DNA of 64,000 nucleotides from Ascaris suum (Eukaryota > Nematoda > Chromadorea > Rhabditida > Ascarididae): assembly GCA_013433145.1 (NCBI GenBank), contig CM024189.1, positions 62,001 through 126,000 of the forward strand, given 5' to 3'. Positions within the stretch are counted from its first letter, which is position 1; each line of letters starts with the position of its first letter. The notes below the pieces were generated by a model that did not search any database, was not told the origin of the DNA, and saw only the letters and a program-made list of their open reading frames with translations. This document shows positions 1-12,437 of this stretch, in pieces. The translations under genes and the position numbers were made by a program.

Positions 1-525
1 GAAAGAGTGAGCCGGATTTCACTGTGCTGGTATTTTAATGTTTCTTCTCTGCTTCTGTCGTTTAAAACGATACTTGCAATCGGTTAGCAAGCATACACTC
101 ATATATTCAAACTACTGAGCATGCAAACGATATAACGGCTGCATTTTCCACAACGATAACAGAGTACAGATCTCGACGTGCAACAAGGAGCATGGCTGCT
201 GCTACCCCACTCTGTGTGGCTCCTTTCAAACAAATAAAAAATGGCGAATCTTAATTTTTTATAGGCACCGGCAGCATCCATCAACCACCACCTACAACAA
301 AATTTTTGGACAAAATTTAAGAGAGATGGCATCCCAGGGAAAAAACTTTGGGAATCACACTTCCTCTTCAGCTGGAAATAATATTACGTCAATAAATCAA
401 GGACGATATGTTCGTGTTGAACACGCCCTCCCTCAGTTTAGAGCAACATCCACATGCGTGGATCGCATGAATTCAGCATTAGTGACGGGCCGAGAGCCCA
501 AAACGGCGCAACCGATTCCACAACA

Positions 526-3500
526 TCAATCAAGTTGAATAATTTTTCTCACGGCTTGTAACATAAGAAGAGGAAACAGGGCAGTTGAATAAGCCTGAGC
601 GAAAGAATGCAACATACTCTTAGCGTAAAAAGCATTACAAGATTATTCATCAACTACTATCAACGTGTTACCTGGGATGCATCGGACATGCTGAATTCAC
701 AACGCAATTTCTGTAGGGTCCGAAAGTTTGATTCTCGTAGAACTATGAGGAAATGGCGGTATCCGAAAAAACTTCGGGTGTACAACAAACTCTCGCAGCA
801 TGTTTTCTACCTTGATGTGACGCCATCCCTTGTCTCTTTTAAGTGACGAGACCCTCGACCTTTTTACTCAAGACGACTGAGCGTCGATCTCGTACAGACG
901 GTTAGTGGATGAGAACTTCCTATTGTTTACACTTGCTGGGCCGGATATGAACAACACACGGATATTTTCGGGAAGCTACTGACCTCAAAAACGCTTTTTT
1001 GGAAAAATTGCGATCGCCACTCAAGGGATAAAGTCGCTGTTTTTACATTTAACGAAGTGATGATGTGCTTCGCTTAGAACTTTAGAATTAACGAAAATAA
1101 AAACAACTACTATCGTGCATTCGTCTGGATTCGAAATGCAGCTTTCTTCATCACGGTTAGGGATGTGCTTCGCTGTTGTGCTGCAGCTAGATCGTATTTT
1201 TTCTTCATCGGTGTTCCAATACTGATATGTAACTCACGCAGCTAACATTCTTTTTAAGAATGCTTCTCACACAGTGTTGGTAGAGAGTGTTCGAAATGCG
1301 CCCACACATAGCAGACTTATCTTCGAGAACGAACAATAAAAACACAGCTGCAATAAATGAACCGGAAGCCTTACTTGAAGTGATACTGGCTGGTCTCTCG
1401 CGTGCTTCCTTCGTGGCATCCAGCAGGCTGAATGCCTTGAGAAGTTCATTGCGATACCCGGATGCGCAAAGTGGAGAGACATACATACGAGATGCGTAAA
1501 CATCGACGTGCTGCACTCGGGCCTTGAACTCTTCGTATAACGGTACGCTCATCTCAACCACGCGGTCTCGCATACGAGCTACCAAACTCACTGAAAATTA
1601 TTATCTATGGCGTACTTTTACGAATTTCCACCAAAATATGCTCCACGTGTTTGAAAAAAAAGAGTTCAAGAGAAGGATATTTGGGGAACACAAGATGAAT
1701 GAGCTGATATGATGTTAGGAAACGGTAACGCTCCTAGCAGCAATTAAGATTGTGTGCTTGCCGCAACTCAACAATTAAGTCCTGCTTCCGCGAGGTTCTA
1801 CATGGTACATTAATGCTGTCCAATAAAGACCGCCAAATAATTAAAAAGAATACAATCAGACGACTTGCAGGATCACAGCTGTGATAAAGTAGCACCATAT
1901 CAGGACGACATTTCTGCCACATTCGCAGCCAGATGGCCACATTGTATGGCGTGAGTGCGCACGCTCGTCGAATCAGTTTATCGAACCATAAGGGTTTAGT
2001 TGGGTTTAATTAAGTGTGACAGAGACATGTTTCAGACAGCGTTTATGCTAAATGGTGAATTCCGACGAATACAGAGAGATTCGAGAAAAGTTGATCCGAC
2101 TCATTAATACCTCCTCTCAGACATTGGACGATCTCTGCATAGCGTCTTTTTGGAATCCACGCGTGCCCCACACACTTCATATAAAGCTTCATATAAATCA
2201 CACTGGCAGTAGTCTACTTGCCCTTAACTATTTTGGCTTCTCGGTAATGATGGCCTCACCTGAACTCCCCGTTTAGATGACCAGCGAGGATCCGGAAGAA
2301 ATCTATGAATGGGTAGGTCCTGTTAAGAGTGTGTTGTTCAACAATTCAAAGAAGGGATTGTTCTTCACGGGAAGGGAAGATCGTAACCAGTGGATGTTGT
2401 CTGCACAGGGAACTGAAGAAAGGACCATAATTAAAGATATGAAATACCCTTCAGCTAGCCTGATCAATAGCTTTAAAAATATCATAAACGAAAACGATGA
2501 GAGAAAAAACCAAAGCGAAAGGAACAAATTTCCAGTGGCGGCCTGTTTACTACTTGTAGCCTCAAAAAAAAAAAAAAAAAAAAAAACGACATCACGAGCA
2601 ATAAAGGAAGAGACCTTGAAAGACACAAACCTAAAAATAACAGCCTAATTCTACTCTAAGCAACAGAATTGTCTGCGTACTCGAAGTGAAAGGAAGCAAA
2701 TTGCATGCAACAAATCGAAAAGTTTCGAAGGAAAAGTCACACTGTGTGAACTCATGCCTGATAAGCGTTACAACAACTTCTATCACTTCTTGCTTGCACA
2801 AAATAACGTCGCAAACCCCCAAAATTTCCACTCTTGTGCACAATAATTTCCATCGTTCAGCTCTTGCAAGAGCCATACAATCAGAATGAACTAAAACTCA
2901 CGATGAAAAGCAGAAGTGAACAGATGGATCATTGACTGTAGTAATTTTGAAAGCGTAATTTTTGAAAGCGCATATCGCAAAACTTCTGCTGAATGGGACT
3001 ATTTTCGCAAAACTCTGCTGAATGGGACTGTACCAGAAAAATCCACATCAACTACCGCTGCACATTTGATAAAATATTACGAATGAAACAACTGCCGCCT
3101 GCAAAGATCAGATGCTGCAAAATGACGGCATAAGATCTGGCAATGAAGAAACACGTCTCAAGGGATGTGCGTTAGTTGCAAACTTATTGTGCACATCGAT
3201 TAATTACTTCTCAGAATTGCAACATCTCATGTATGATCAAAAAAGGCTAAACATGAAAAACCGTATTGGAATAATGCCACAAATTAGTTTCCATAAATTG
3301 ACTTTTCGTTTATGAATGCAAACCATCAGTTTTGAACCGTAATGTAAACTTACTGGCTAACTGTCACCTAGTTGCTTACGAGATTTGCCTGAACTCACTG
3401 CGTTGTATAAATTGCCTCAGCAGTCCACCAAGAAACTAGGCGTGTTCAAAAATTTCCCTCCACTTCACTATTTAAGTTCGTGAAGTGAACCATCAAAGCT

Positions 3501-3926
3501 TCAAACACCTACGTCTATGGCTGCGATCAAAACTTCACTCGGTGCCCTTACAATGCTCACATGTTTCATCATGGGAGACCTTTTCAATGTGTTAGAAATT
3601 GTAAATTTTTGAACTCAGGAATTGTCTTTGTAACTATCGCTTTATGTCTCGAAACGACTTTCATGAATATTACCTCAACTGCTAACTGCTGGGTTTGAGG
3701 AACGTGGACTTTCCTCCTTATCATGCGAGGAAAGCAACGTTGCAAGTAGTTCGCTTCACATGTACATACATATATAAAAGCGTGCTCACCACGAGAATCC
3801 TGACACCATTGGTCTGACTGAGAGATCCATAGCGCCTTCTCCATAGACAATTTCATGAGGTCATTGCCCTTAGGCGGCGAAGTCGTGCCCATGGTCAAAA
3901 TCGCGTCCAAGAGAGAATAATGACTT
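526..3926 (-). CDS. Unrecognised protein, four 3'-terminal exons (partial gene)
   Basis: I do not recognise the product. Four minus-strand exons join with consistent phases. They are 3926-3790 (acceptor after a T-rich tract ending CTTTCAG; donor GTGAGC; reads SHYSLLDAILTMGTTSPPKG...), 1590-1375 (acceptor TTTTCAG, donor GTAAGG; SLVARMRDRVVEMSVPLYEE...), 742-672 (acceptor CTCATAG, donor GTAACA; LRESNFRTLQKLRCEFSMSD...) and 594-526 (acceptor GCTCAG; AYSTALFPLLMLQAVRKIIQ, then LD and stop). The first exon ends on one base and the second supplies two; the second ends on A and the third supplies two; the last two meet in phase 0. The joined 164 residues are rich in amphipathic helix, with no signal peptide or clear membrane span, which would suit a helical-repeat or scaffold protein (inference). 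The 5' exons lie above 3.93 kb and were not found. The introns are otherwise featureless apart from a small tandem duplication at 2.94-3.03 kb. Confidence 0.55.
2941..3029. repeat. Small tandem duplications inside an intron
   Basis: Two adjacent duplications are visible. GTAATTTTGAAAGC is followed at once by GTAATTTTTGAAAGC (2941-2969). A 25-26 bp unit beginning TCGCAAAACT and ending GAATGGGACT occurs at 2975-3000 and 3005-3029, with one base missing in the second copy. This looks like replication slippage in the 2.2-kb intron of the minus-strand gene. I see no coding role. Confidence 0.7.
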
Positions 3927-5786
3927 CTGAAAGAACAAGAAAAAAACATAAGAACGATGGAAATATTTAACAACGGTCGGACTAACAGAATCACGCCGAC
4001 AGTGGTGCTCGAAGAACGGAAGAGAGCGGACGTCTGTGTGCCAGCTATATCGCAAAAAATTTGACCGATGGATAACGTTAATGCGCACAATAGCTGTTAT
4101 TTAAAATGAGGTGAGTTTCCAGCACTTGCAACATACCACACGCATAGAAACTGCCCAGAATAATCGGAAAGAAGTTGTAGTAGACATAAGACAGGAAATA
4201 CGGAAATGCAAAAGAAATCCTGCGCTAAGGCATGAGACCATCCTTCATGCTCCCTGTTGCCGGAAGCCGAACACTCCAGAACTCAACAACTTGCTGATCA
4301 GCAAGGCGTGGACGACAAGAAACAGCACAGTGAGTCTTGAATACACAATGTTCACAAAAGGTTTTCAAACGCGCCCAAACTGGTTCATCATCGTGACTCT
4401 GATGTTGTTTTTCAGCGTATATGTGCGTATACCGATGCAAAGTTCGAACCCGCGAGTCGTAATCTTTTTTAGGAGCTGGGGAAAAGATTTTTCAGAAAGT
4501 GGTAGGTCTTCTAGCCTTCCTTATGCGCAGATCGATGGCGTCCGTGTTGCTCTCACAAGGTACACCACGCTCAACCTAGAAGTAGCATTGCGGTTGAGCC
4601 GGTTGCGGATATCGATAACACGGTAGCTAATGTACAGTGGGCATGCATTTCTGTTTGTTGGGAAGAAGAGGCAGGCTACTTTAACCTGCGTCCATATGCA
4701 GCAAAAATCGTGCGGCAATAAGAGCCAATTTTTCGACTATGCTGTGGGTGTACGTCGGAATCAAGCAAAAAAGCATGTCACACGACACAGCCGGCGTGAT
4801 CCTGCAGTACGAAAGGAGCTCCGGTTTGGTGAAACATGCGACCCAAAAGAAATACTAAGAAGGAAGCAAATCATAGGGTTGCTAATTGCATAATTAACGT
4901 CTGCGAATGAGCCCCGCGAATTCGTTTGCTTATTTCCTAAGATTAGGGGCAACTGTTTCTTAATGGTGCCAATAGCCCGTTATTGTTTTAGTTTCTGCAC
5001 CCTCTCAACAGCAGTGAGATGCTCAGCGAATGCAAAAATTCAGTGAATTCATCAGTTCAAAACCAAACCGTTTTAGAAAATTAAATCAAAAGCAATAGGG
5101 TGCTTTAAACCACAAAATTAACTCCAAGTTTCAATTTAATGAAGAGTCGACGTAACTGACGCTAGAGAATCGCAAATGGAGTCTTGTCTCTTGGTGTGAG
5201 AGTGCAACACTAGAAACGAATTCTGCACAAAATAACAGCATCAACTTCAACACTCAACTGCTTCTATTAACGCTGAACCACCTTTACAGTAAACTAAGCA
5301 TAAAAGACGAGCGTAAGAGACGCACGAACACTGCTAGAGACGCTAAGCACACCAGCCGCAAACAGCGAACCGAGCCGAAGTGGTCCCCCTCCACAAGCGT
5401 ACGCTGCGCTACCGTCACCTCCACTTTGTGTGAGAGATGCATTACTGTGTCACGAAAAGCGTTGATTTCTCAAGAAAACATGCAATTTTCTCTGAAGGGG
5501 TCGTCTTCGAACGTCAAATCGTGCAATCGTTTCAAGTTTCAGCTGAATTGAGGCACTGCATGTACCTCTTGTTATATCGAGCTTATATGCAATTTTGGCC
5601 ATTTGTTCTCCTCGGAAGGGAAACTGTAAACAGCTCCAAACAGCAGGGCATATAAGAGCTCTAAAATACGTCACTAATCACTTGCAAACACGACCTCACA
5701 ACATTGAACGAAAAGCGCAAACAAGGAATGACAACTGCACACCGACGCTACTCAGATGGCTGTGACCGTTGGTGCTCTCCTACCAG
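3927..5786. other. Stretch without a supported gene
   Basis: The 5' exons of the minus-strand gene that ends at 526 should lie here or further up. Several short minus-strand frames look protein-like, for example around 4.36-4.45 kb (a frame containing SHDDEPVWARLK) and 5.59-5.65 kb (FPFRGEQMAKIAYKLDITR, flanked by a TTTACAG acceptor and a GTACAT donor). I could not join any of them in phase to the exon at 3926-3790, so none is called. No RNA gene or mobile element is recognised. Confidence 0.3.
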
Positions 5787-6098
5787 GAAAAGCGTGCGCA
5801 AGCACAACGCTGCTTAGTGCCGAATTGCCTGGAGGAATGGCCGAAGATAGAGTGGGAAGAGCGGCAGCGTGCTGCTGTATATTATGCCGCACATATACCA
5901 AGCACGTTGTTCTTGGTTGTTGCTATATATTTCAGCTCAAACACGTTGCGCTGCAAGCTTATAGCGACGTGTAATACTCGATGTTATCATCCTCTTAAGA
6001 CGGTGATAACGAAATTAAATGACTACGACCTCGACTTTGCTGATTTTCTTCCGGCGCAAGCTGACAGATCATCTATCGAGTGGAGGAGGACAGTCTAG
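5787..6098 (+). CDS. Possible two-exon 3' end of an unrecognised gene
   Basis: This is a tentative call. A 30-codon block at 5787-5876 follows a CTACCAG acceptor and ends at GCTGCT before GTATAT. It reads EKRAQAQRCLVPNCLEEWPK and continues. A 33-codon block at 6000-6098 follows CTCTTAAG and ends DRSSIEWRRTV plus a stop. Both are in phase 0, so they join cleanly across a 123-bp intron. The same frame is also open across that intron, so retention is possible. There is no family match from memory, and no start codon or upstream exon was identified. The call rests only on open frame, splice signals and amino-acid texture, and chance remains a real alternative. Confidence 0.2.
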   Translation, partial: EKRAQAQRCLVPNCLEEWPKIEWEERQRAAVYYAAHIPSTLFLVVAIYFSSNTLRCKLIATCNTRCYHPLKTVITKLNDYDLDFADFLPAQADRSSIEWRRTV

Positions 6099-7140
6099 GC
6101 AGGAAACAGATGTGATACTAATGAGTGGTTTGGAAGCATGCGGCTGGAATGCGTATATCATTCTCATACACGTCCGCATCACGAACTTTTCTCCTCGTCA
6201 CCCGCCAAAAGCGCCGCAAACTGCGTCCGCCTGATTAGTGTCAAAAAAGTCAAGTCGGTTGTGGCAGCCCCTACACAATACCCATCCAGGAAGTCAACGC
6301 ACTTCAACGAATAAGCTGTACAAAAGCGTTTAGCGGGAGTGTTTAGCTACAGAAACCATGCATGGAGGGCGCAAGGTGGAGGGTCCCGCCCTGATGCGTA
6401 CGCCTACTTCCAGAGTTATATGAATGAGGCAGTGCGACAAGATAATCGTGCTCACAGATCATCAGAAAATACTTCCACTCATCCTTCACCGTCGCCATAT
6501 TAATAAAAACATGCAATGCAGTAGATAAAGTTATGTGCTTGTACTGCGCAAAGGAGTCATTGCAGCTTCTCTTGAAAATGCAAAAGTGCCGCAGCTCTCT
6601 ACCAGTAAAAGAGTGGTACTGCATCCACTTTTCACCCCCTCTCTCTTCCCCCTTCCCCCCCCCCCCAGATACGCTGAAAATAGAAAATACATGTAACGGT
6701 CCTCAGGGAATTGTGCCACCAACGAAATCCACCTCAAAAACTACCAAAAAACCCTCATGCGCCAGTCAAAAGACCAAATAATTCAAGGAACGCGATGACT
6801 GATTGTGACAGATAGGAATGGATGCGGAAAAAAAAAACAGACTACTGAAAAATGCACAGATGGATATCGTGAGCTAGCGAACATGAAGAAATTGAAAGAG
6901 CAGCAGCTGACGGAAGTTAATGTAAGCAGTTAAAGGCGAGAGTTGGGTTCCTGCTTGTTCTTCCTTTTCCCGCCTCAAAATGCAGCTAATGATGCTCCGG
7001 AGTTGTTTTCAAACTACTCTGTAGTGACTTTAAAGAATGATTAAAGATATAGGTTGGTATCCTTATCGGTTAATTCTAGTTTGTTGGTTGAAGGTTTATA
7101 CAAATATCCTATATTATATTAAAGCTGAAACCTAAATGCC
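6099..7140. other. Intergenic stretch
   Basis: No gene is supported. The stretch contains a C-rich tract (about 6633-6667, ending in a run of C) and ordinary AT-rich sequence leading into the TA microsatellite. Short open frames on both strands have no splice or homology support. Confidence 0.4.
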
Positions 7141-8599
<1,459 letters not shown>

Positions 8600-9772
8600 G
8601 TTGGAGAGGACGGAAAGAGCGTTAAAACAAGTACGTTAAAACGTGATATCTAACTTACTTTTACATCGTTATAGACAATGTGAGATCGGCAATATCAGGA
8701 CTAGCATTTCTTCCCATAGCTACTCCTCTAGTTTGCCTAAAGATGAAGCCGGCCAAAGTAATATAGTTTTCGTTAACGATAAACTTAATTATCTCCATGA
8801 TTTGTGCCCTCAGCAAGGCAACGGAATACCTGTGTTAAATTCATAATTACTGTGTAAAAACAAAGTATTTTTGCCATATATTTTTAATCAAGCTGTTTTG
8901 GAGTTAATTAAACATACGTCTATCATATATTCTAGAGCTTTAATGATAGCTGAACGGGGTAGTGCCGCTAACAGTGTGGAGAAATCAGTGGTTAGAACCG
9001 TTTTTGCACGTTTATTATGCTTATTAATTAGATCGAAAACGTCGGTAAGAGTTCTGCAGACTGTAGTAAAAATTCGCGCCGGTTCTTTGACATGCTGTAT
9101 TGCAGTAATTATGTAGATGGCTCTTAAGAAATCGTAAAATGCGATGTATCATATAAAAGAGTCGTTTAAGCGAACTTTTGCTGGCTTCTGCTATATACCT
9201 AAATTTATAGGGATTTTTATGCAACTCAGCTATAGTATTCTATTGTCCTCCTTGACTTGAAAAAAAGTACCTTTCTGGGAATTTACAGTACGAATTAATA
9301 ATGTCTTGTGTTTTTTTTTGCTTCCAACATATTCGTAATAAGCTTCATCGCCAGCGATGGTGTCACTTGCATTTCCAATTCCTTGCATAAACTTTCGATG
9401 TAAGGATTTTTATATATGAATGTGAAGTTCTTAGCTGGTTTATTCGCAGATACAATAATAAATGTAGATTGCATACTAGCAAGTCGTTTGTTATTTCTAA
9501 AGTTTATACTCTTGTGTGTGGTGAGCTCCCCTTCATGAAACTCCTTGGCAAAAAATTCTCTTAATGTCGTCAGTTGTCAGTCATCGGAAAGTTTTGAAAC
9601 GATCTGTACTGATATGTTCGGTTCGAGTGATTTGGGCAATTAAATTATTCAAAAATTTGCTCGGCATCCTTGTGATACAAAGAGGGCGTTTGTTCCTGAC
9701 AGGTCTAAATTTAGCATGTCTTTTAAAACTATAACACAAAGAAACGACGCTTAAAACAAAGAAAACACACAA
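8600..9772 (-). mobile_element. Decayed Penelope-like element (reverse transcriptase region)
   Basis: Reading the minus strand downward from 9.77 kb, Penelope-type RT landmarks appear in the expected order but in different frames. They are an N-terminal block with IVSANKPAKNFTFIYKNPYI (about 9.47-9.38 kb), the LHKNPYKFRYIAEASKSS block (about 9.22-9.17 kb) followed by an alpha-helical stretch with HNYCN, a motif-A-like TTDFSTLLAALPRSAI (about 8.99-8.94 kb), and the most diagnostic part, RQTRGVAMGRNASPDIADL (about 8.74-8.68 kb). Stops and frameshifts lie between blocks (for example after YRRFRSN near 9.03 kb). The YxDD-type motif and the endonuclease are not recognisable, so this is an inactive relic. 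The family assignment comes from recall of the conserved G-x-x-MG-N-xSP-x-xADL signature of Penelope-like RTs. Confidence 0.75.
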
Positions 9773-10009
9773 GGAAAGAAAACAAACGTTGCGTTTGCGA
9801 GTATGGTGTAATCTGCTCGACGTTTTTGACCGTAAAATGCAGTTTAACCAGAGTGCTATTGAAAAATAAAGTTGTTGACTGTTGGTATACTAGTATTTAG
9901 GAACAGGCTGTCTTCGTTGTGTTGAGCGCGGTGTTCCTCATCAATCAAAATAAAGCAGTCGAAAACACATTTCTTCAAACCCATTCTTTCGACGGATTTA
10001 TTACGATCA
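9773..10009. other. Short spacer between Penelope-like relic and tentative gene
   Basis: No supported feature. The 5' limit of the Penelope-like element is not visible. I found no terminal repeats or target-site duplication here. Confidence 0.3.
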
Positions 10010-11033
10010 ATGAAAAAAGAAAGGAGAAAAGATGTATGTGCTCCGGAGAATACCGTGATAAATGCCAACCAACACAAGTGCTCCATCAAGCTACGTGGTA
10101 CGACTGCCACCTTTGCAGGTAACAATGTACTAAGGTGCGTACTGTTGGTGTAAGTGGTCTTGCTTTTCACTGGACGCTGCTGTGTTCCTTTTTTACTCGA
10201 GAAAACATCCAAAACCGCAAATAGTATTCTTTATGCCTCGCAGCGCAGAGACCTCGAACGTTACTATAAGTCTCTTATTGCATACCGTCGACCTGTTGTA
10301 GCTGAACCTTCAGTTACACTGCCGCAGGTCTTTCTTGACCTCTCTAAATGCGACCTCTTCTAGAACACTTAACCCCACGTGTTATCCTTATTCACGTTTT
10401 TCACGCTGCATTGCTTGGAGTTGATGAGAAGCCTTCTACGCCCATTGTGTTTGCTAAACGTCTACTCTAGCACCTATCCACCCGATCTTGTTGCTTGTCT
10501 GGAAATCTCTCACTTGCAGCTACTAAAATATCGCAGGTCTAAGTTCAAACTGATCCTTTGTTCCAAGGTAATGCGTGACTTTTCTGACATCCCAATTTCA
10601 GGCATCGTTGAGAGAGTTCGTGGACGTGATCGACAAGGACACAAGTTTCAGCTGGCCAAGAAACGTGTGCTACGAACGATGCTTTGAATGGCCTTCATTA
10701 TTGTATTCCACGCATGTCGAATATTCTGCGTGATATAATACCGTAGAAACAGGTGGTGCAAGGTAAGACGTAAAAAGTAGTTTTGACATCCCTCATCCTC
10801 ACTACACATATTGTGTTTTAAAAGCCTCCATTGCCTCCTTTCTCGCAATGGTCGTTTCGCGCCCTCGCCATATGCTTTTCGTTCTGATTTCCTTGCGCAC
10901 ATTGTGCATTACTCATCGAGCGTGTATCTCTTCATCCCCGATTCTCTAACTGCCTCTCTTTGAGTGCTCTAGGCCTTATATACGTACTTATGTGTATTTC
11001 CCTCTACGCAACCTTGAACAGAAGCACAAGTAA
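10010..11033 (+). CDS. Tentative small five-exon gene, product unrecognised
   Basis: Five plus-strand segments join in phase to 131 residues. They are 10010-10118 (starts MKKERRKDVCAPENTVINAN; donor GTAACA), 10251-10327 (DLERYYKSLIAYRRPVVAEP...; acceptor CGCAGAG, donor GTCTTT), 10520-10567 (LLKYRRSKFKLILCSK; acceptor CTTGCAG, donor GTAATG), 10602-10702 (ASLREFVDVIDKDTSFSWPR... with NVCYERCFEW; acceptor ATTTCAG, donor GTATTC) and 10973-11033 (PYIRTYVYFPLRNLEQKHK, stop; acceptor GCTCTAG). The fourth segment has strongly C/G-ending codons, unlike the other frames. Weak points are that the third intron would be only 34 nt, two splice sites are poor, and no family is recognised. The true gene may have other 5' exons, or the segments may be a decayed gene. 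Confidence 0.35.
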
Positions 11034-12270
11034 CAGATGTTGCCATGTAGCTGCTCGTGGGCATACAGGTGTTGGCGTCCTGACCGATCAAACTGCAAAA
11101 GCACTCTGCACTTTCACAAACAGTCTTTCCACGTTTTCACTCGTATTTGCTCGTTTGGACTAATGCAGCTAAAAAGCGATATTTCTGCTGGTTTTTAGCT
11201 GCAGTGGAGAAAAAAACATTGATTTCAAATTACGGAGCCGTCCATGCTACAGCGAGGCGATAAGCGCCAATATGGCTTGTTTTCAGTTCTTTTTATAGGT
11301 GTGAAGTGTTGTTGTCGCGGTGTCGTTGGATGAAAGGGTTCATTTTTAAAAGTGGGTGGGGGGGTTTTTTTTTGGTGATCCCACCGGAACATATAAACTC
11401 GGGGACTTGAAGGTAGACTTTTTGATCATTACGCTTCGCAAATTATATGGAAGCGCACCATAGGTCTTCGAAGGTGCTGAATGACTTGCAAATACCAACG
11501 AAGCTAAGCAAAAGTAAGCAATAACTGTAAAAGGGCTTCACGCAGCTTGGATGGGATTCAAGTTGCACACAACTTTTTTTCGACGTTTTTGTGTATGATT
11601 CATTTCACCTAGTTGCCATATTTTTGGCAGTTCTGAAGTTCCTGAAATCAACCAAAGTTGGTGAAAACACTTTCATAGCGTTTAAGCACTGTGGAGATCA
11701 CCAAACTCAGAGAATTGAGGCGTCCCAAAGTTTGTAACACTCAGTTTGCCCAAAAATGGATGCGTTACTGTAATCGATTGTCGTACTCTTATCTGACACA
11801 TTTCAGTGCTGACATAACCACACCGCAAGATTGTGCAAGATTTCAAGATTGCCCTTTGGTGCACCGCGATGTAATTTGGTTTATTGATGTCTGGTACATG
11901 CAGGCGCCAAGTGTAAGGGTTGCTTTCTCTGAGGAGAGGGCGAGGGAGGGAGGGGGGGGGGGGTGAGCGATGTGTGTTATTTGAAAATCATGAAGAGTTG
12001 CCTTAGGTGTTTCCGCCATATGAATGGCGGTGTCACTGATGCTTGCTTTTTAAACAGTAGATCTGACAAGGAAATATAAGCGGTAAATAATTGAACATAT
12101 CCTTTTTACAGAGGATCACAGAAATCCCAAAAAAAATCCCAAAAAACCTTCAAAGATCGGTTGAAAATTTCAAAGGTTGTTTCTGTTGGATGGTTTTCGG
12201 ACTCTTGAAGGTTGTTTCATCTCGGTTGGTTCGACAATGATGGATTGCAGTTTGTTCAGTTCGACGGGTG
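11034..12270. other. Intergenic stretch upstream of the GTPBP1-like gene
   Basis: No gene supported. It holds a T-run near 11363, a G-run at about 11951-11963 within a purine tract, and ordinary AT-rich sequence. It probably includes the promoter region of the downstream gene, but no TATA box or initiator can be assigned with confidence. Confidence 0.35.
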
Positions 12271-12381
12271 ATCGAGTTTATTATTTTTCGATCGAGTTTA
12301 TTATTTTTCGAAATGCGGTGAGGAAAGGTTAACGGAAAACTCCCAGACGTGAGGAAAGGTTATACCTAGGAACTCCCAGAC
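12271..12381. repeat. Two successive tandem duplications just upstream of a first exon
   Basis: A 20-bp unit (ATCGAGTTTATTATTTTTCG) is repeated exactly at 12271-12290 and 12291-12310. Directly after it a second, imperfect pair starts with GTGAGGAAAGGTTA and ends with ACTCCCAGAC (12318-12348 and 12349-12381). Both pairs lie within 170 bp of the inferred first exon of the GTPBP1-like gene. Confidence 0.85.
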
Positions 12382-12430
12382 GCTTGTACTGCATAAAATC
12401 GGTGACATCTTTCTTGTGTCCACTTTCGAA

Positions 12431-12437
12431 TTTTCAG
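12431..12437 (+). promoter_or_regulatory. Candidate trans-splice acceptor TTTTCAG
   Basis: TTTTCAG at 12431-12437 lies 14 bases before the ATG at 12452 of the inferred first coding exon. In nematodes a TTTCAG so close to the initiator commonly receives a spliced leader. It could equally be the acceptor of an intron in the 5' UTR. Confidence 0.45.

Noticed and set aside
2564..2586. Poly-A run considered as the tail of a retroposed sequence
   Set aside because: No upstream gene copy, no target-site duplication visible; treated as a simple homopolymer.
4111..4626. 171-codon plus-strand open frame
   Set aside because: Starts at GTG, has no recognisable domain, no splice or homology support, and composition typical of a chance frame.
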